DNA from: Rahnella sikkimica
GTDB lineage: Bacteria > Pseudomonadota > Gammaproteobacteria > Enterobacterales > Enterobacteriaceae
Assembly (NCBI RefSeq): GCF_002951615.1
Contig: NZ_CP019062.1
Span: 1,426,001-1,490,000, forward strand
Length of the DNA: 64,000 nucleotides
Direction of reading: 5' to 3'
Shown here: piece after piece, positions 17,854 through 25,251 of the stretch
How the letters are laid out: each line of letters starts with the position of its first letter
How positions within the stretch are numbered: position 1 is the stretch's first letter
Notes under the pieces: generated by a model
Seen by the model: only the letters and a program-made list of their open reading frames with translations
Told to the model about the DNA's origin: nothing
Databases searched by the model: none
Translations under genes and position numbers: made by a program

Positions 17854-18696
17854 TTATCCTTTAACCGCGCCAGCCGTCAGCCCCTGAACCAGGTAACGCT
17901 GAATGAATGCAAAGAAAAGACAGGCAGGAATAAGCGCCAGAACTGCCGCCGCCATCATGTCGCCCCAGGAAACCGCGAATTTCGACACAAAACTGAGCAG
18001 CCCGACCGGAAAGGTCATCACGTCGTTTTTATTGATGAGCATCAGCGAGAACAGCAGTTCGCTCCACGCGGCGGTAAACACAAACCCCAGCGTGGCGGCC
18101 ATGCCCGGCAACGTCAGCGGTATAATGACTTTGCGCAGCGCCATAAAACGGCTGCACCCTTCGAGCATCGCCGACTCCTCCAGATCTTTCGGAATGCTGT
18201 CGAAAAAAGACTGCATGAGAAACGTGGCGAACGGCACGTTGAACGCGGTGTAAATCAGGATCAGCCCCAGCAGGCTGTTGGTCAGGCCGAGCGGTGCCAT
18301 CACTTTGTAAATCGGCGCGAGGATCATCACCAGCGGGAACATCTGCGTGAACAGCAGCAGCGCCGCCATCACGGTTTTGCCGCGAAAGCTGAAGCGCGAA
18401 AACGCAAAACCTGCACCGGCGGCGATCACGGTCGTCAGAAATGCCGTGCCGAATGACACAATCAGGCTGTTAAAGAAATACAGCGGAAACTGGCTTTGCG
18501 TAAACACGCGCTGGAAATGCACCAGCGTCAGTTCGCTCGGCCACATACGCACGCCTTCGCTGTAGAGCAGTGTGTCCGGCGTGAACGAAATCTTGATCAA
18601 CCAGTAAATCGGAAACAGCGCGAACAGCAGGTAAAAGAGGATACCCAGCCGGTGTCCACCTTTGCGGAGCCACAAATTTAATGACAGTGCGTTCAT
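17854..18696 (-). CDS. CUT1 importer permease, MalG type
   Basis: The 280-residue inner-membrane permease has six hydrophobic spans. The conserved EAA loop (SIPKDLEESAMLEGCSRF and the following RKVIIPLTLPG) docks on the ATPase. It pairs with the MalF-type permease encoded 10 bp upstream. The N-terminus lies inside the cell, and the sequence ends YLVQGLTAGAVKG, the usual MalG-type tail. It is operonic with genes on both sides. Confidence 0.92.
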   Translation of the reverse strand: MNALSLNLWLRKGGHRLGILFYLLFALFPIYWLIKISFTPDTLLYSEGVRMWPSELTLVHFQRVFTQSQFPLYFFNSLIVSFGTAFLTTVIAAGAGFAFSRFSFRGKTVMAALLLFTQMFPLVMILAPIYKVMAPLGLTNSLLGLILIYTAFNVPFATFLMQSFFDSIPKDLEESAMLEGCSRFMALRKVIIPLTLPGMAATLGFVFTAAWSELLFSLMLINKNDVMTFPVGLLSFVSKFAVSWGDMMAAAVLALIPACLFFAFIQRYLVQGLTAGAVKG

Positions 18697-18706
18697 CGGG
18701 TTCTCC

Positions 18707-19630
18707 TTATTTCAACAGCTGGTGGCGGATACGCAGTAAAACCAGCGCATACAGCGTCATCAGAACCAGCAGGAATACCGCCATCGCCGAGGCATAGCCA
18801 AAGTCGAGTTTCCGGTAGGCCGTGGTGAAAATGAAACTCGACAGAATCGACGTCGAATTCGCCGGGCCGCCGTCGGTCATGACCACAATCAGGTCGGCAA
18901 AATTGGCAATCCAGATGGTGCGCAGCATGACGGTAATCGCGATCATCGGTGCCAGAAACGGCAGCGTGACTTTGCAGAACTGCTGCCAGCCGGATGCGCC
19001 ATCCATCGCCGCCGCCTCATACAAATCCTTCGGAATCGACTGCAATGCCGCCAGCAGCGTGATGGCAAAAAACGGGATGCCGAACCAGACATTCGCCAGC
19101 ACCGGGCCGTAGAGCGCCAGCGTCGGGTCCGACAAAATGTTGTAAGGCTCAGAAATAATGTGCAAATCCGTCAGCCAGTAAGGCAGCACGCCGATCACCG
19201 GATTGAACAACCACGCCCAGGTCAGGCCGGAAAGAAACGCAGGCACCGCCCACGGCAGGAATACCAGCGCCTGAACCCAGCGGCGGCCGGGAAATTCACG
19301 GTTGAGCAGCAACGCCAGACCGAGCCCCAGCGCGAACTGTAAAATTAGCGACGTGGCAGTCCAGTTGAAGGTGTGGCGCAGCGCGGCGTAAAAATGCCGG
19401 TCATCAAACATTGTGCGGAAGTTATCCAGCCCGACCCAGCCGGTATCAAACGGGTTAAGCAGCTGAATATTCTGGAAAGCATAAGAAATGCCGATCGCCA
19501 TCGGTACAAAAATAAACAGGCCAATCAGCACCATCGTCGGGCTGAGATAAACCCAGGGTTCAAGCAGCGCCCGCAAACGGGGAAAGCGCGGCGCGGCAGC
19601 GGTGTCTGGCGGTGAAACTTCCAACATCAT
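18707..19630 (-). CDS. CUT1 importer permease, MalF/UgpA type
   Basis: The 307-residue permease has six spans after a short hydrophilic N-terminus, and lacks the large periplasmic loop of E. coli MalF, like UgpA. The EAA loop SIPKDLYEAAAMDGASGWQ is followed by KVTLPFLAPM. Two methionine codons stand at the start (19630 and 19627). A GAGACG upstream is the likely ribosome site. It follows the binding-protein gene after 58 bp that contain a stable hairpin. Confidence 0.92.
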   Translation of the reverse strand: MMLEVSPPDTAAAPRFPRLRALLEPWVYLSPTMVLIGLFIFVPMAIGISYAFQNIQLLNPFDTGWVGLDNFRTMFDDRHFYAALRHTFNWTATSLILQFALGLGLALLLNREFPGRRWVQALVFLPWAVPAFLSGLTWAWLFNPVIGVLPYWLTDLHIISEPYNILSDPTLALYGPVLANVWFGIPFFAITLLAALQSIPKDLYEAAAMDGASGWQQFCKVTLPFLAPMIAITVMLRTIWIANFADLIVVMTDGGPANSTSILSSFIFTTAYRKLDFGYASAMAVFLLVLMTLYALVLLRIRHQLLK

Positions 19631-19659
19631 GACGCGTCTCCAGTTGTGTAAGATGTTAA

Positions 19660-19680
19660 CTCCGGCACCGCGTGCCGGAG
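19660..19680 (-). other. Intercistronic hairpin after sugar-binding-protein gene
   Basis: CTCCGGCAC (19660-19668) pairs perfectly with GTGCCGGAG (19672-19680) around a 3-base loop. It lies 8 bases past the binding-protein stop and before the permease gene. There is no T run, so it is probably a 3'-end mRNA stabiliser that raises binding-protein yield. Confidence 0.65.
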
Positions 19681-19688
19681 CCGGATGC

Positions 19689-20972
19689 TTACTTCTGCGT
19701 AGCCAGCCACGCCTTTTGCTCTTTGGTCAGGTATTTCGCCCAGTCTTTCACCATGCTTTCGGTATCGTTCTGGCCGAGCAGCGTTTCCTGCGAGCTGTCT
19801 TTCACAATTACCGAGTTGAAATAGCCCCAGCCTTTGAGGTGCGTCGGCATGGTCAGCGGGATGTAATCCGGACTGTTAAGCTCGGCAAACCAGCCGGCGA
19901 ACTGCGGCGCGTGGTAATACGCGTCCTGCTCCGCGCCTTTGTAAATCGGCAGCGTGCCGACGAATTTCGACCACGTCAGGTTGTTTTCTTTGTTACTGAG
20001 GAAGGAAATCAGATCCCAGCTTTGATCCTGATTTTTGCCCTGTTTGAACATCGACCAGCCGGTGTAACCGATGGTCGGATAGGCTTTGCCGTTCGGCCCG
20101 AGCGGCATCGGCGCGACAGAGAAATCGTCCGGGTTCATGCTGTTTTTGATGGCGATCAGCGCGTCCGGATCCTGATCGAGCATCGCGCATTTCCCGGAAT
20201 AGAAGCCGGAGACAATTTCGTTAAAGCCCCAGTTCACGCTGTCTTTCGGCGCGTAACCTTTCTGGTACATGTCCACCAGGAACTGCGCCCCTTTCATTGC
20301 GCCCGGATGCGTCAGCGTGCTGTTGCCGTCTTTATCGAAGAAGTCCGGCGAGCCGTTCATCGCGGCCATAAACATCATCCAGGCGTTGGTGCCCCCGACG
20401 CCGCCGCGCAGGCAATATCCGCTGATGCCGTTGCCCAGACCGCTGATTTTCTTCGCATCGGCCATGAATTCGTCCATGGTTTTCGGCGCGTCAGTCAGCC
20501 CGGCCTGCTGGAAGATTTTTTTGTTCCAGAACATCGCCCGCAGATAGAAACCGTAAGGGATCATGGTCGCCGTGCCGCCGGAAGAACGCGCCATCGTCAG
20601 CGTTTTATCGGTCAGATCCGGTGTGCCGCTCCAGCTTTTCAGGCGCGGTTCGAGATCGGCCAGCATCCCGTTGCTGGCGTACAACCCCTGCCAGGTGTCA
20701 GGCATTTCCACGACGTCCGGATATTGCCCGCTCTGAATCATCGTACCGAGCTTTTCAAACGCCTGCCCCCACGGCAGTGACACCACTTCAATCTCGACAT
20801 CCGGATGTTGCGCCTTGTACGCGGTCAACATTTTTTGCAACATTTCGGTACGCGCCGGGCTGGTGATCACTTCCACCAGCGTCAGTTTGGTGGCGGCAAA
20901 GCCGGCACAGGAAAACAGGCTGACGCTGAGGGCCAGCGCGCTGAGCAAAGCATGACGTTTCGGGTATCGCAT
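19689..20972 (-). CDS. CUT1 sugar-type periplasmic binding protein
   Basis: The 427-residue extracytoplasmic receptor has a signal peptide MRYPKRHALLSALALSVSLF with cleavage near FAA-TKLTLVEV. The family-1 solute-binding fold is evident (SGQYPDVVEMPDTWQGLYAS; NKKIFQQAGLTDAPKTMDEF). The start was placed at 20972 because GGAG lies about 10 bases upstream and the signal peptide begins there; the upstream ATG at 21008 adds 12 unlikely residues. It is co-transcribed after the PLP enzyme gene with a gap of 66 bp. The ligand is unknown; the neighbouring C-S-lyase-type enzyme raises the option of a thio-linked compound. Confidence 0.9.
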   Translation of the reverse strand: MRYPKRHALLSALALSVSLFSCAGFAATKLTLVEVITSPARTEMLQKMLTAYKAQHPDVEIEVVSLPWGQAFEKLGTMIQSGQYPDVVEMPDTWQGLYASNGMLADLEPRLKSWSGTPDLTDKTLTMARSSGGTATMIPYGFYLRAMFWNKKIFQQAGLTDAPKTMDEFMADAKKISGLGNGISGYCLRGGVGGTNAWMMFMAAMNGSPDFFDKDGNSTLTHPGAMKGAQFLVDMYQKGYAPKDSVNWGFNEIVSGFYSGKCAMLDQDPDALIAIKNSMNPDDFSVAPMPLGPNGKAYPTIGYTGWSMFKQGKNQDQSWDLISFLSNKENNLTWSKFVGTLPIYKGAEQDAYYHAPQFAGWFAELNSPDYIPLTMPTHLKGWGYFNSVIVKDSSQETLLGQNDTESMVKDWAKYLTKEQKAWLATQK

Positions 20973-21038
20973 AATCTTGGTTCTCCACGGCGCTAAGGGT
21001 CGGATCACAGGAACAGTCGTTGATGTTTTAAACCGGAT

Positions 21039-22217
21039 TCAGGAACAGGCGCTTTCGATGGCGTTTTTCAGGTCGCGCCACAGATCGCCGGTATCTTCGA
21101 GGCCGATAGAAATGCGGATCACCCGTGGCGATACGCCAAAATCAATCGCCGAGTTAAATTCGCCCGCCTGATTCAGAACGGAAATGGCGGGCATCACCAG
21201 GCTTTCAAATCCGCCCCAGCTCACGCCCATCCGGAACAATTTCAGCGCGTTACAGAATGTCGGAATGTCGATGCCCTCGCTGAGTTCGAATGAAAAGAGG
21301 CCGCTGTAGCCGGTCAGCGTGGACGTCGGCAGCGGGTCTAAACCGGGATGATTCACCTGCGTAATGCGCGAATAGCCCTGTAAGCGGCGCGCCAGTTCCA
21401 GCGCACTTTCGTGATGCTGACGCATACGCAGCGGCAAAGTCCGCAGGCCGCGCAGCAAAAGCCAGGCTTCGTTGGCCGACAGTTTTCCGCCTAAAAACGG
21501 ACTGATGTGACGGGTAATGGCGCTGATGCGTTCCTGACTGGAGATGACCAGCCCGGCCACCACGTCGCTGTGCCCGCTGATGTATTTGGATGCGGAATGG
21601 ATCACCAGATCAATACCGGCTGCCAGCGGTTTCTGGAAAATTGGCGATGCCCAGCTGTTGTCGATCATCGTGATCACGCCGTATTTTTTAGCCAGTGTGG
21701 CAATCGCTTTCAGATTCTGCTCGCCCATCACCCAGCTGTTCGGGCTTTCCAGATACAGCAGTTTCGCGCCCTGAATCGCCTCTTCGAGTGCGGGAAGTGA
21801 ACAGCCATCCACGAACTGAGCCTCTATCTGAAAACGGGTGCAGAACCCGCGCAGGAAGCGGTAGGTATCGGGGTAAACGTGATTCACGCACACCACTTTG
21901 TCGCCCGGCCCGGCCACGCTCAGAATGGAATTACTGATCGCCGCCATGCCGCTGCCGAAGGCCAGACAGGCTTCGCCGCCCTCCAGTTCCGCGACCTTTT
22001 TCTGCAATTCCACCACCGTCGGGTTATCGACGCGGGAATACAGCGCGTGATCGCTGTCGCCGCGAAAACGGGCGATCATGCTGTCATAATCGGTGAAACT
22101 GAATAACGACGACTGGTAAATCGGCGGCGAAATCGCGCCGCGGTCATGGCGACCGTCGTGGACTAAACGGGTGTATTCGTGCAACTCATCGTGCTGGCTT
22201 TTATCATCTTGCTGCAT
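21039..22217 (-). CDS. Cys/Met-metabolism PLP enzyme (cystathionine beta-lyase/gamma-synthase fold)
   Basis: The 392-residue fold-type-I PLP enzyme belongs to the MetC/MetB superfamily, which cleaves or forms C-S bonds of cysteine derivatives. The Schiff-base lysine is K211 in HSASKYISGHSD, and the phosphate-binding YSRVDNPT and GSGMAAIS segments are present. MDNSWASP-like TMIDNSWASPIFQ is typical. Its reading frame overlaps the end of the GntR gene by 14 bp, so the two are translationally coupled. Sitting between a regulator and a sugar-type importer is not the usual home of MetC, so the substrate is probably an imported sulfur compound rather than cystathionine. That is inference. Confidence 0.85.
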   Translation of the reverse strand: MQQDDKSQHDELHEYTRLVHDGRHDRGAISPPIYQSSLFSFTDYDSMIARFRGDSDHALYSRVDNPTVVELQKKVAELEGGEACLAFGSGMAAISNSILSVAGPGDKVVCVNHVYPDTYRFLRGFCTRFQIEAQFVDGCSLPALEEAIQGAKLLYLESPNSWVMGEQNLKAIATLAKKYGVITMIDNSWASPIFQKPLAAGIDLVIHSASKYISGHSDVVAGLVISSQERISAITRHISPFLGGKLSANEAWLLLRGLRTLPLRMRQHHESALELARRLQGYSRITQVNHPGLDPLPTSTLTGYSGLFSFELSEGIDIPTFCNALKLFRMGVSWGGFESLVMPAISVLNQAGEFNSAIDFGVSPRVIRISIGLEDTGDLWRDLKNAIESACS

Positions 22218-22926
22218 TGATCACTTCCTTCATGTCACGTTCAGTTATGTTCAGAATGTCGTTGCTCAGCCTGCGTGCGGTTTCCGGCTCGCGCCGCGCG
22301 ATGGCTTCAAATAAGGTCCGGTGCAGCGGAAAAGAGTCGCTGAACAGCGCCTGTTCCGGCGGCGATTCAAAAAAGGCGTGGAGTAAGTCGTAGATCCCGC
22401 CGACCATTTGCAGCAGCAGCGGGTTGTGCGCGGCGGTGTAAATCGCAGCGTGAAACTGCCAGTCTTCGGCTCCGGCGGAACCGACGCTCAGATGCACTTT
22501 TTCCATCACATCGAGCTTTTGTTCGATGAACAGCAAATCGCTTTCTGTCGCCCTGACCGCCGCCAGCGCCGAGGCTTCGCATTCAATAATCCGGCGGACT
22601 TCCAGCGCGTGAAGCATGGTGGCGGAGTCGTTTTTAAAGCGCAGGGACAGAAAGCTGTCGTTGGCGGTGACTTCAGATTGCAGGAAAGTGCCGCTGCCTT
22701 TTTTGCGCACGATAATGCCCAGCGCTTCCCAGCGTTTCAGCGCCTCGCGGACGGTATTGCGGCTCACCGCCAGCCCTTCCGCCAGCACGCGCTCGGGCGG
22801 CAATTTTTCGCCCACGCGGGTGCCGGACTGCGCCACATAGCGGGTCAGCGCATCAAGCACCAGCGTGTCACTTTGCTGAGGCGCAATCGGGTGCAACAAA
22901 TTCAGTTCACCGTGCATACCGTGCAT
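22204..22926 (-). CDS. GntR/FadR-family transcriptional regulator
   Basis: The 240-residue regulator has a winged helix with LPPERVLAEGLAVSRNTVRE (about residues 40-59) and an all-alpha FCD effector domain. In that domain the metal-binding histidines are suggested by WQFHAAIYTAAHNP and DSFPLHRTLFEA. I set the start at 22926, where GGAG stands 8 bases upstream; the frame remains open to 22980 without a better site. It is the first gene of the minus-strand operon for the PLP enzyme and CUT1 importer and very likely controls it in response to the imported compound. Confidence 0.9.
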   Translation of the reverse strand: MHGMHGELNLLHPIAPQQSDTLVLDALTRYVAQSGTRVGEKLPPERVLAEGLAVSRNTVREALKRWEALGIIVRKKGSGTFLQSEVTANDSFLSLRFKNDSATMLHALEVRRIIECEASALAAVRATESDLLFIEQKLDVMEKVHLSVGSAGAEDWQFHAAIYTAAHNPLLLQMVGGIYDLLHAFFESPPEQALFSDSFPLHRTLFEAIARREPETARRLSNDILNITERDMKEVINAAR

Positions 22927-23167
22927 ATTGTTCTCCGCGCATCGGCCAGAATTGGCCCAACAACTCAACCTGAGGACCACTTTGCAATTTGTTTGCCAGT
23001 TTTTAGATAACGCGCTAACCCAATGATTTCCTGAAAAATAGTGTATTTACGCACCAATCCGGGCAACAAAACCGCGATCGCCGTGGTGCAAAAATCACCG
23101 GTTTTGTTACGCCGCTGTGCAGGATTTGTTCAGACATGTAGCACGCAATGGATTGACGCTCGGTAGC

Positions 23168-23186
23168 GCAAATGATAATTGTTATC
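23168..23186 (+). promoter_or_regulatory. Fur box before FAD monooxygenase
   Basis: The 19-mer GCAAATGATAATTGTTATC matches the Fur consensus at 15 of 19 positions, including a complete GATAAT and TTATC. It is centred on the palindrome ATGATAA-TTG-TTATCAT (23172-23188, perfect 7-bp arms). It lies 30 bp ahead of the start codon at 23217, where bound Fur-Fe2+ would block transcription, implying expression under iron limitation. Confidence 0.75.
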
Positions 23187-23216
23187 ATGTAAATTCATTT
23201 CATCAGGCAGGTTTGT

Positions 23217-24425
23217 ATGACCACGAACACTGACCGCGCGTCCGTTGCCTCCGTGTGTATTGTTGGCGGCGGCCCTGCCGGATTAATGCTGGGCTACCTG
23301 CTGGCCCGTCAGGGAATTGACGTGACGGTGCTGGAAAAACACCGGGATTTTCTGCGTGATTTTCGCGGCGACACCATTCACCCCTCGACGCTGGACATCA
23401 TCTGGCAACTGGGTTTTCTCGATGAGTTTCTCGCCCTGCCGCATCAGCGCGCCGAGAAGCTGTACGGCGAAATCAACGGCAAAGAAACCACGCTGGCGGA
23501 TTTCACCCATCTGCCGACGCAGTGCAAATTCATCGCCTTTATGCCGCAATGGGATTTCCTGAATTTCATCGCCAGCAAAGCCGCGCTGCTGCCGAATTTC
23601 CGGCTGATCCACAATGCGCAGGTGCTTTCGCTGCGGGAGGATAAATGTCAGGTGTCCGGCGTTCTGGCGGAGGTTAACGGCGAAACGCAGCATTTCGACG
23701 CTGATCTGGTGGTCGGTTGTGACGGCAGAAATTCGATTGTGCGCGAGCAGGCCGGCATGGAAATCCGCCGTTACGGCACACCCCGTGACGTATTGTGGCT
23801 GAAAATCAACAAATGCCCGGACGACCCGCAGTGGTCGATGGGCCATCGCGGCCCGAAGAAAAACTTCATCATGATCGACCGCGGCGATTACTGGCAGTGC
23901 GGTTATTCGATTCCGAAAGACAGCCTCGACGCGCTCAAAGCACGCGGCATCCCGCCTTTTCTGGATTTGCTGACTGAAGTCTCACCGTTTGAGCGAGAGC
24001 GTCTGGGCGAAGACATTCAACGCTGGGACGACGTGCGTCTGCTGGTGATCCGCATCGACCGCCTGAAACAATGGGCCAAACCGGGGCTGCTGTGCATCGG
24101 GGACGCCGCCCACGCGATGTCGCCGATTGGCGGCGTCGGCGTGAATCTGGCGATTCAGGATGCCGTCGCGACTGCAAATATTGTTACGCAACCGCTGAAA
24201 TCCGGACGTCTGACGCTCCGGCACCTGAAACGCATCCAGCGGCGACGGGCGTTTGCGACCTGGGCGACACAATCCTTACAGATCATGATCAGTAAGGTGG
24301 GCCAAAAGCCCCGGAAGCGTGCCCCTTCGCGGCTGGAAAGCTGGCTACGGGGGAGGAAGTTTATTCCCTTCTTGTTTGGACGCCTGATCGGAGTCGGGTT
24401 TTATCGGGAGATCCCGAAACTGTGA
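23217..24425 (+). CDS. FAD-dependent aromatic-type monooxygenase (PHBH/UbiH fold)
   Basis: The 402-residue flavoprotein has the dinucleotide motif VCIVGGGPAGLMLGYLLA near residue 13-30. It also has the DG motif LVVGCDGRNSIVREQAG and the second FAD motif CIGDAAHAMSPIGGVGVNLA, which together define class A flavin monooxygenases. The substrate is not deducible: ubiquinone hydroxylases, tetracycline-type and siderophore/phenolic hydroxylases share these motifs. The Fur box immediately upstream implies a role when iron is scarce, an unusual setting for this fold. The C-terminal 60 residues are very basic (KVGQKPRKRAPSRLESWLRG). It stands alone, divergent from the GntR gene and followed by repeat R3. 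Confidence 0.85.
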   Translation: MTTNTDRASVASVCIVGGGPAGLMLGYLLARQGIDVTVLEKHRDFLRDFRGDTIHPSTLDIIWQLGFLDEFLALPHQRAEKLYGEINGKETTLADFTHLPTQCKFIAFMPQWDFLNFIASKAALLPNFRLIHNAQVLSLREDKCQVSGVLAEVNGETQHFDADLVVGCDGRNSIVREQAGMEIRRYGTPRDVLWLKINKCPDDPQWSMGHRGPKKNFIMIDRGDYWQCGYSIPKDSLDALKARGIPPFLDLLTEVSPFERERLGEDIQRWDDVRLLVIRIDRLKQWAKPGLLCIGDAAHAMSPIGGVGVNLAIQDAVATANIVTQPLKSGRLTLRHLKRIQRRRAFATWATQSLQIMISKVGQKPRKRAPSRLESWLRGRKFIPFLFGRLIGVGFYREIPKL

Positions 24426-24464
24426 GCGTGAGACGCACAGGCTGGTTAAAGACAGACTGAGTCG

Positions 24465-25102
24465 ATTTCGGTTTTTCAATTGCGGTGATCGCTCAGCGGC
24501 TGGCGCCGAAACCGACCAGAGAGGCCCAGGACGGGCCCTCTCTGGACTCTCTGCGTCTTTTTCACTGCGCGCTGCCGCTCGTAGGCTATGTTTCAGCAGC
24601 CACAGCTATTGCCGCGAAAACTTGCCGCTGCGCGGTTCCTTCGTTTCGGTGTTCGAGCCTTGGGTCTCGAAACTCTCACTCAGCAAGCTTTCTGAAAGCG
24701 GCTGGAGGCTTATCTGAATTCAACGGCATCTTTTCAATAACCATCAGCAGTGAGGTTGTGAATTAGAAAGTCAGTGGCCGCTTTCAAAACGACGTTGAGA
24801 GAGTGGTGAGAAACAGCGAGAGTCTTTTTTCGAGCAGGTTCGAACCCGAAGCGAAAGAACCGCGTAGCGGCGGCGTTTGCGGCACTAACCGGCGTTGCTG
24901 AAACAGTGCCAGCGAGCGATAGCGCGCAGTGAAAGAGCCGGGGATTCTCAAGGGGCGCGGCGACAGGCGCTCCTTGAGGCCAGTTTGGGTGGCAACCCAA
25001 GGTTTTGATTTTGACCTGAAGCCAGTTTGGGTGGCAACCCAAGGTCTTATGGGTTTGGGTGGCAACCCAAGCTCCTGACCCGAGCGAGCACCGCAAAAAC
25101 CG
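24465..25102. repeat. Palindromic repeat R3 (inverted copy of R2)
   Basis: The order is type 1 arm, spacer, inverted type 2 arm. Edge TTTCGGTTTTTCAATTGCGG; hairpin CCAGAGAGGCCC (24516-24527) with GGGCCCTCTCTGG (24533-24545, one bulge); core CACTGCGCGCTGCCGC; GGTCTCGAA hairpin; spacer about 24713-24772. The type 2 arm has its hairpin CTCAAGGGGCGC (24947-24958) with GCGCTCCTTGAG (24967-24978, one G-T pair). Three TTGGGTGGCAACCCAA mini-hairpins follow (24985-25000, 25027-25042, 25055-25070). The spacer is the reverse complement of the R2 spacer. Short frames through both copies encode the same peptide ends, reflecting DNA identity, not genes. Confidence 0.88.
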
Positions 25103-25163
25103 TCTGGTGATGTCGGTCATACATCACAAATATCAATCCTCCCCGCTATTTCATCACCGTTAC

Positions 25164-25177
25164 TTGATAAGCGTCAT
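25164..25177 (+). promoter_or_regulatory. Candidate FNR site before dcuC
   Basis: TTGATAAGCGTCAT matches the FNR consensus TTGAT-N4-ATCAA at 8 of 10 fixed positions and lies 74 bp before the dcuC start. E. coli dcuC is FNR-activated, which makes the site plausible. Confidence 0.4.
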
Positions 25178-25251
25178 TACGCCGAGCCGGTTAATTGTTC
25201 AAAGTGCCCGCCTTTCACTTGGATCCAAATTTAATCTCGGGGAATACAGAG

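Noticed and set aside
16011..25120. Matching 90-130 residue frames in R2 and R3 with identical C-terminal peptides
   Set aside because: The shared peptide follows from shared DNA in an inverted repeat; other copies disrupt the frames, so no coding selection is evident.
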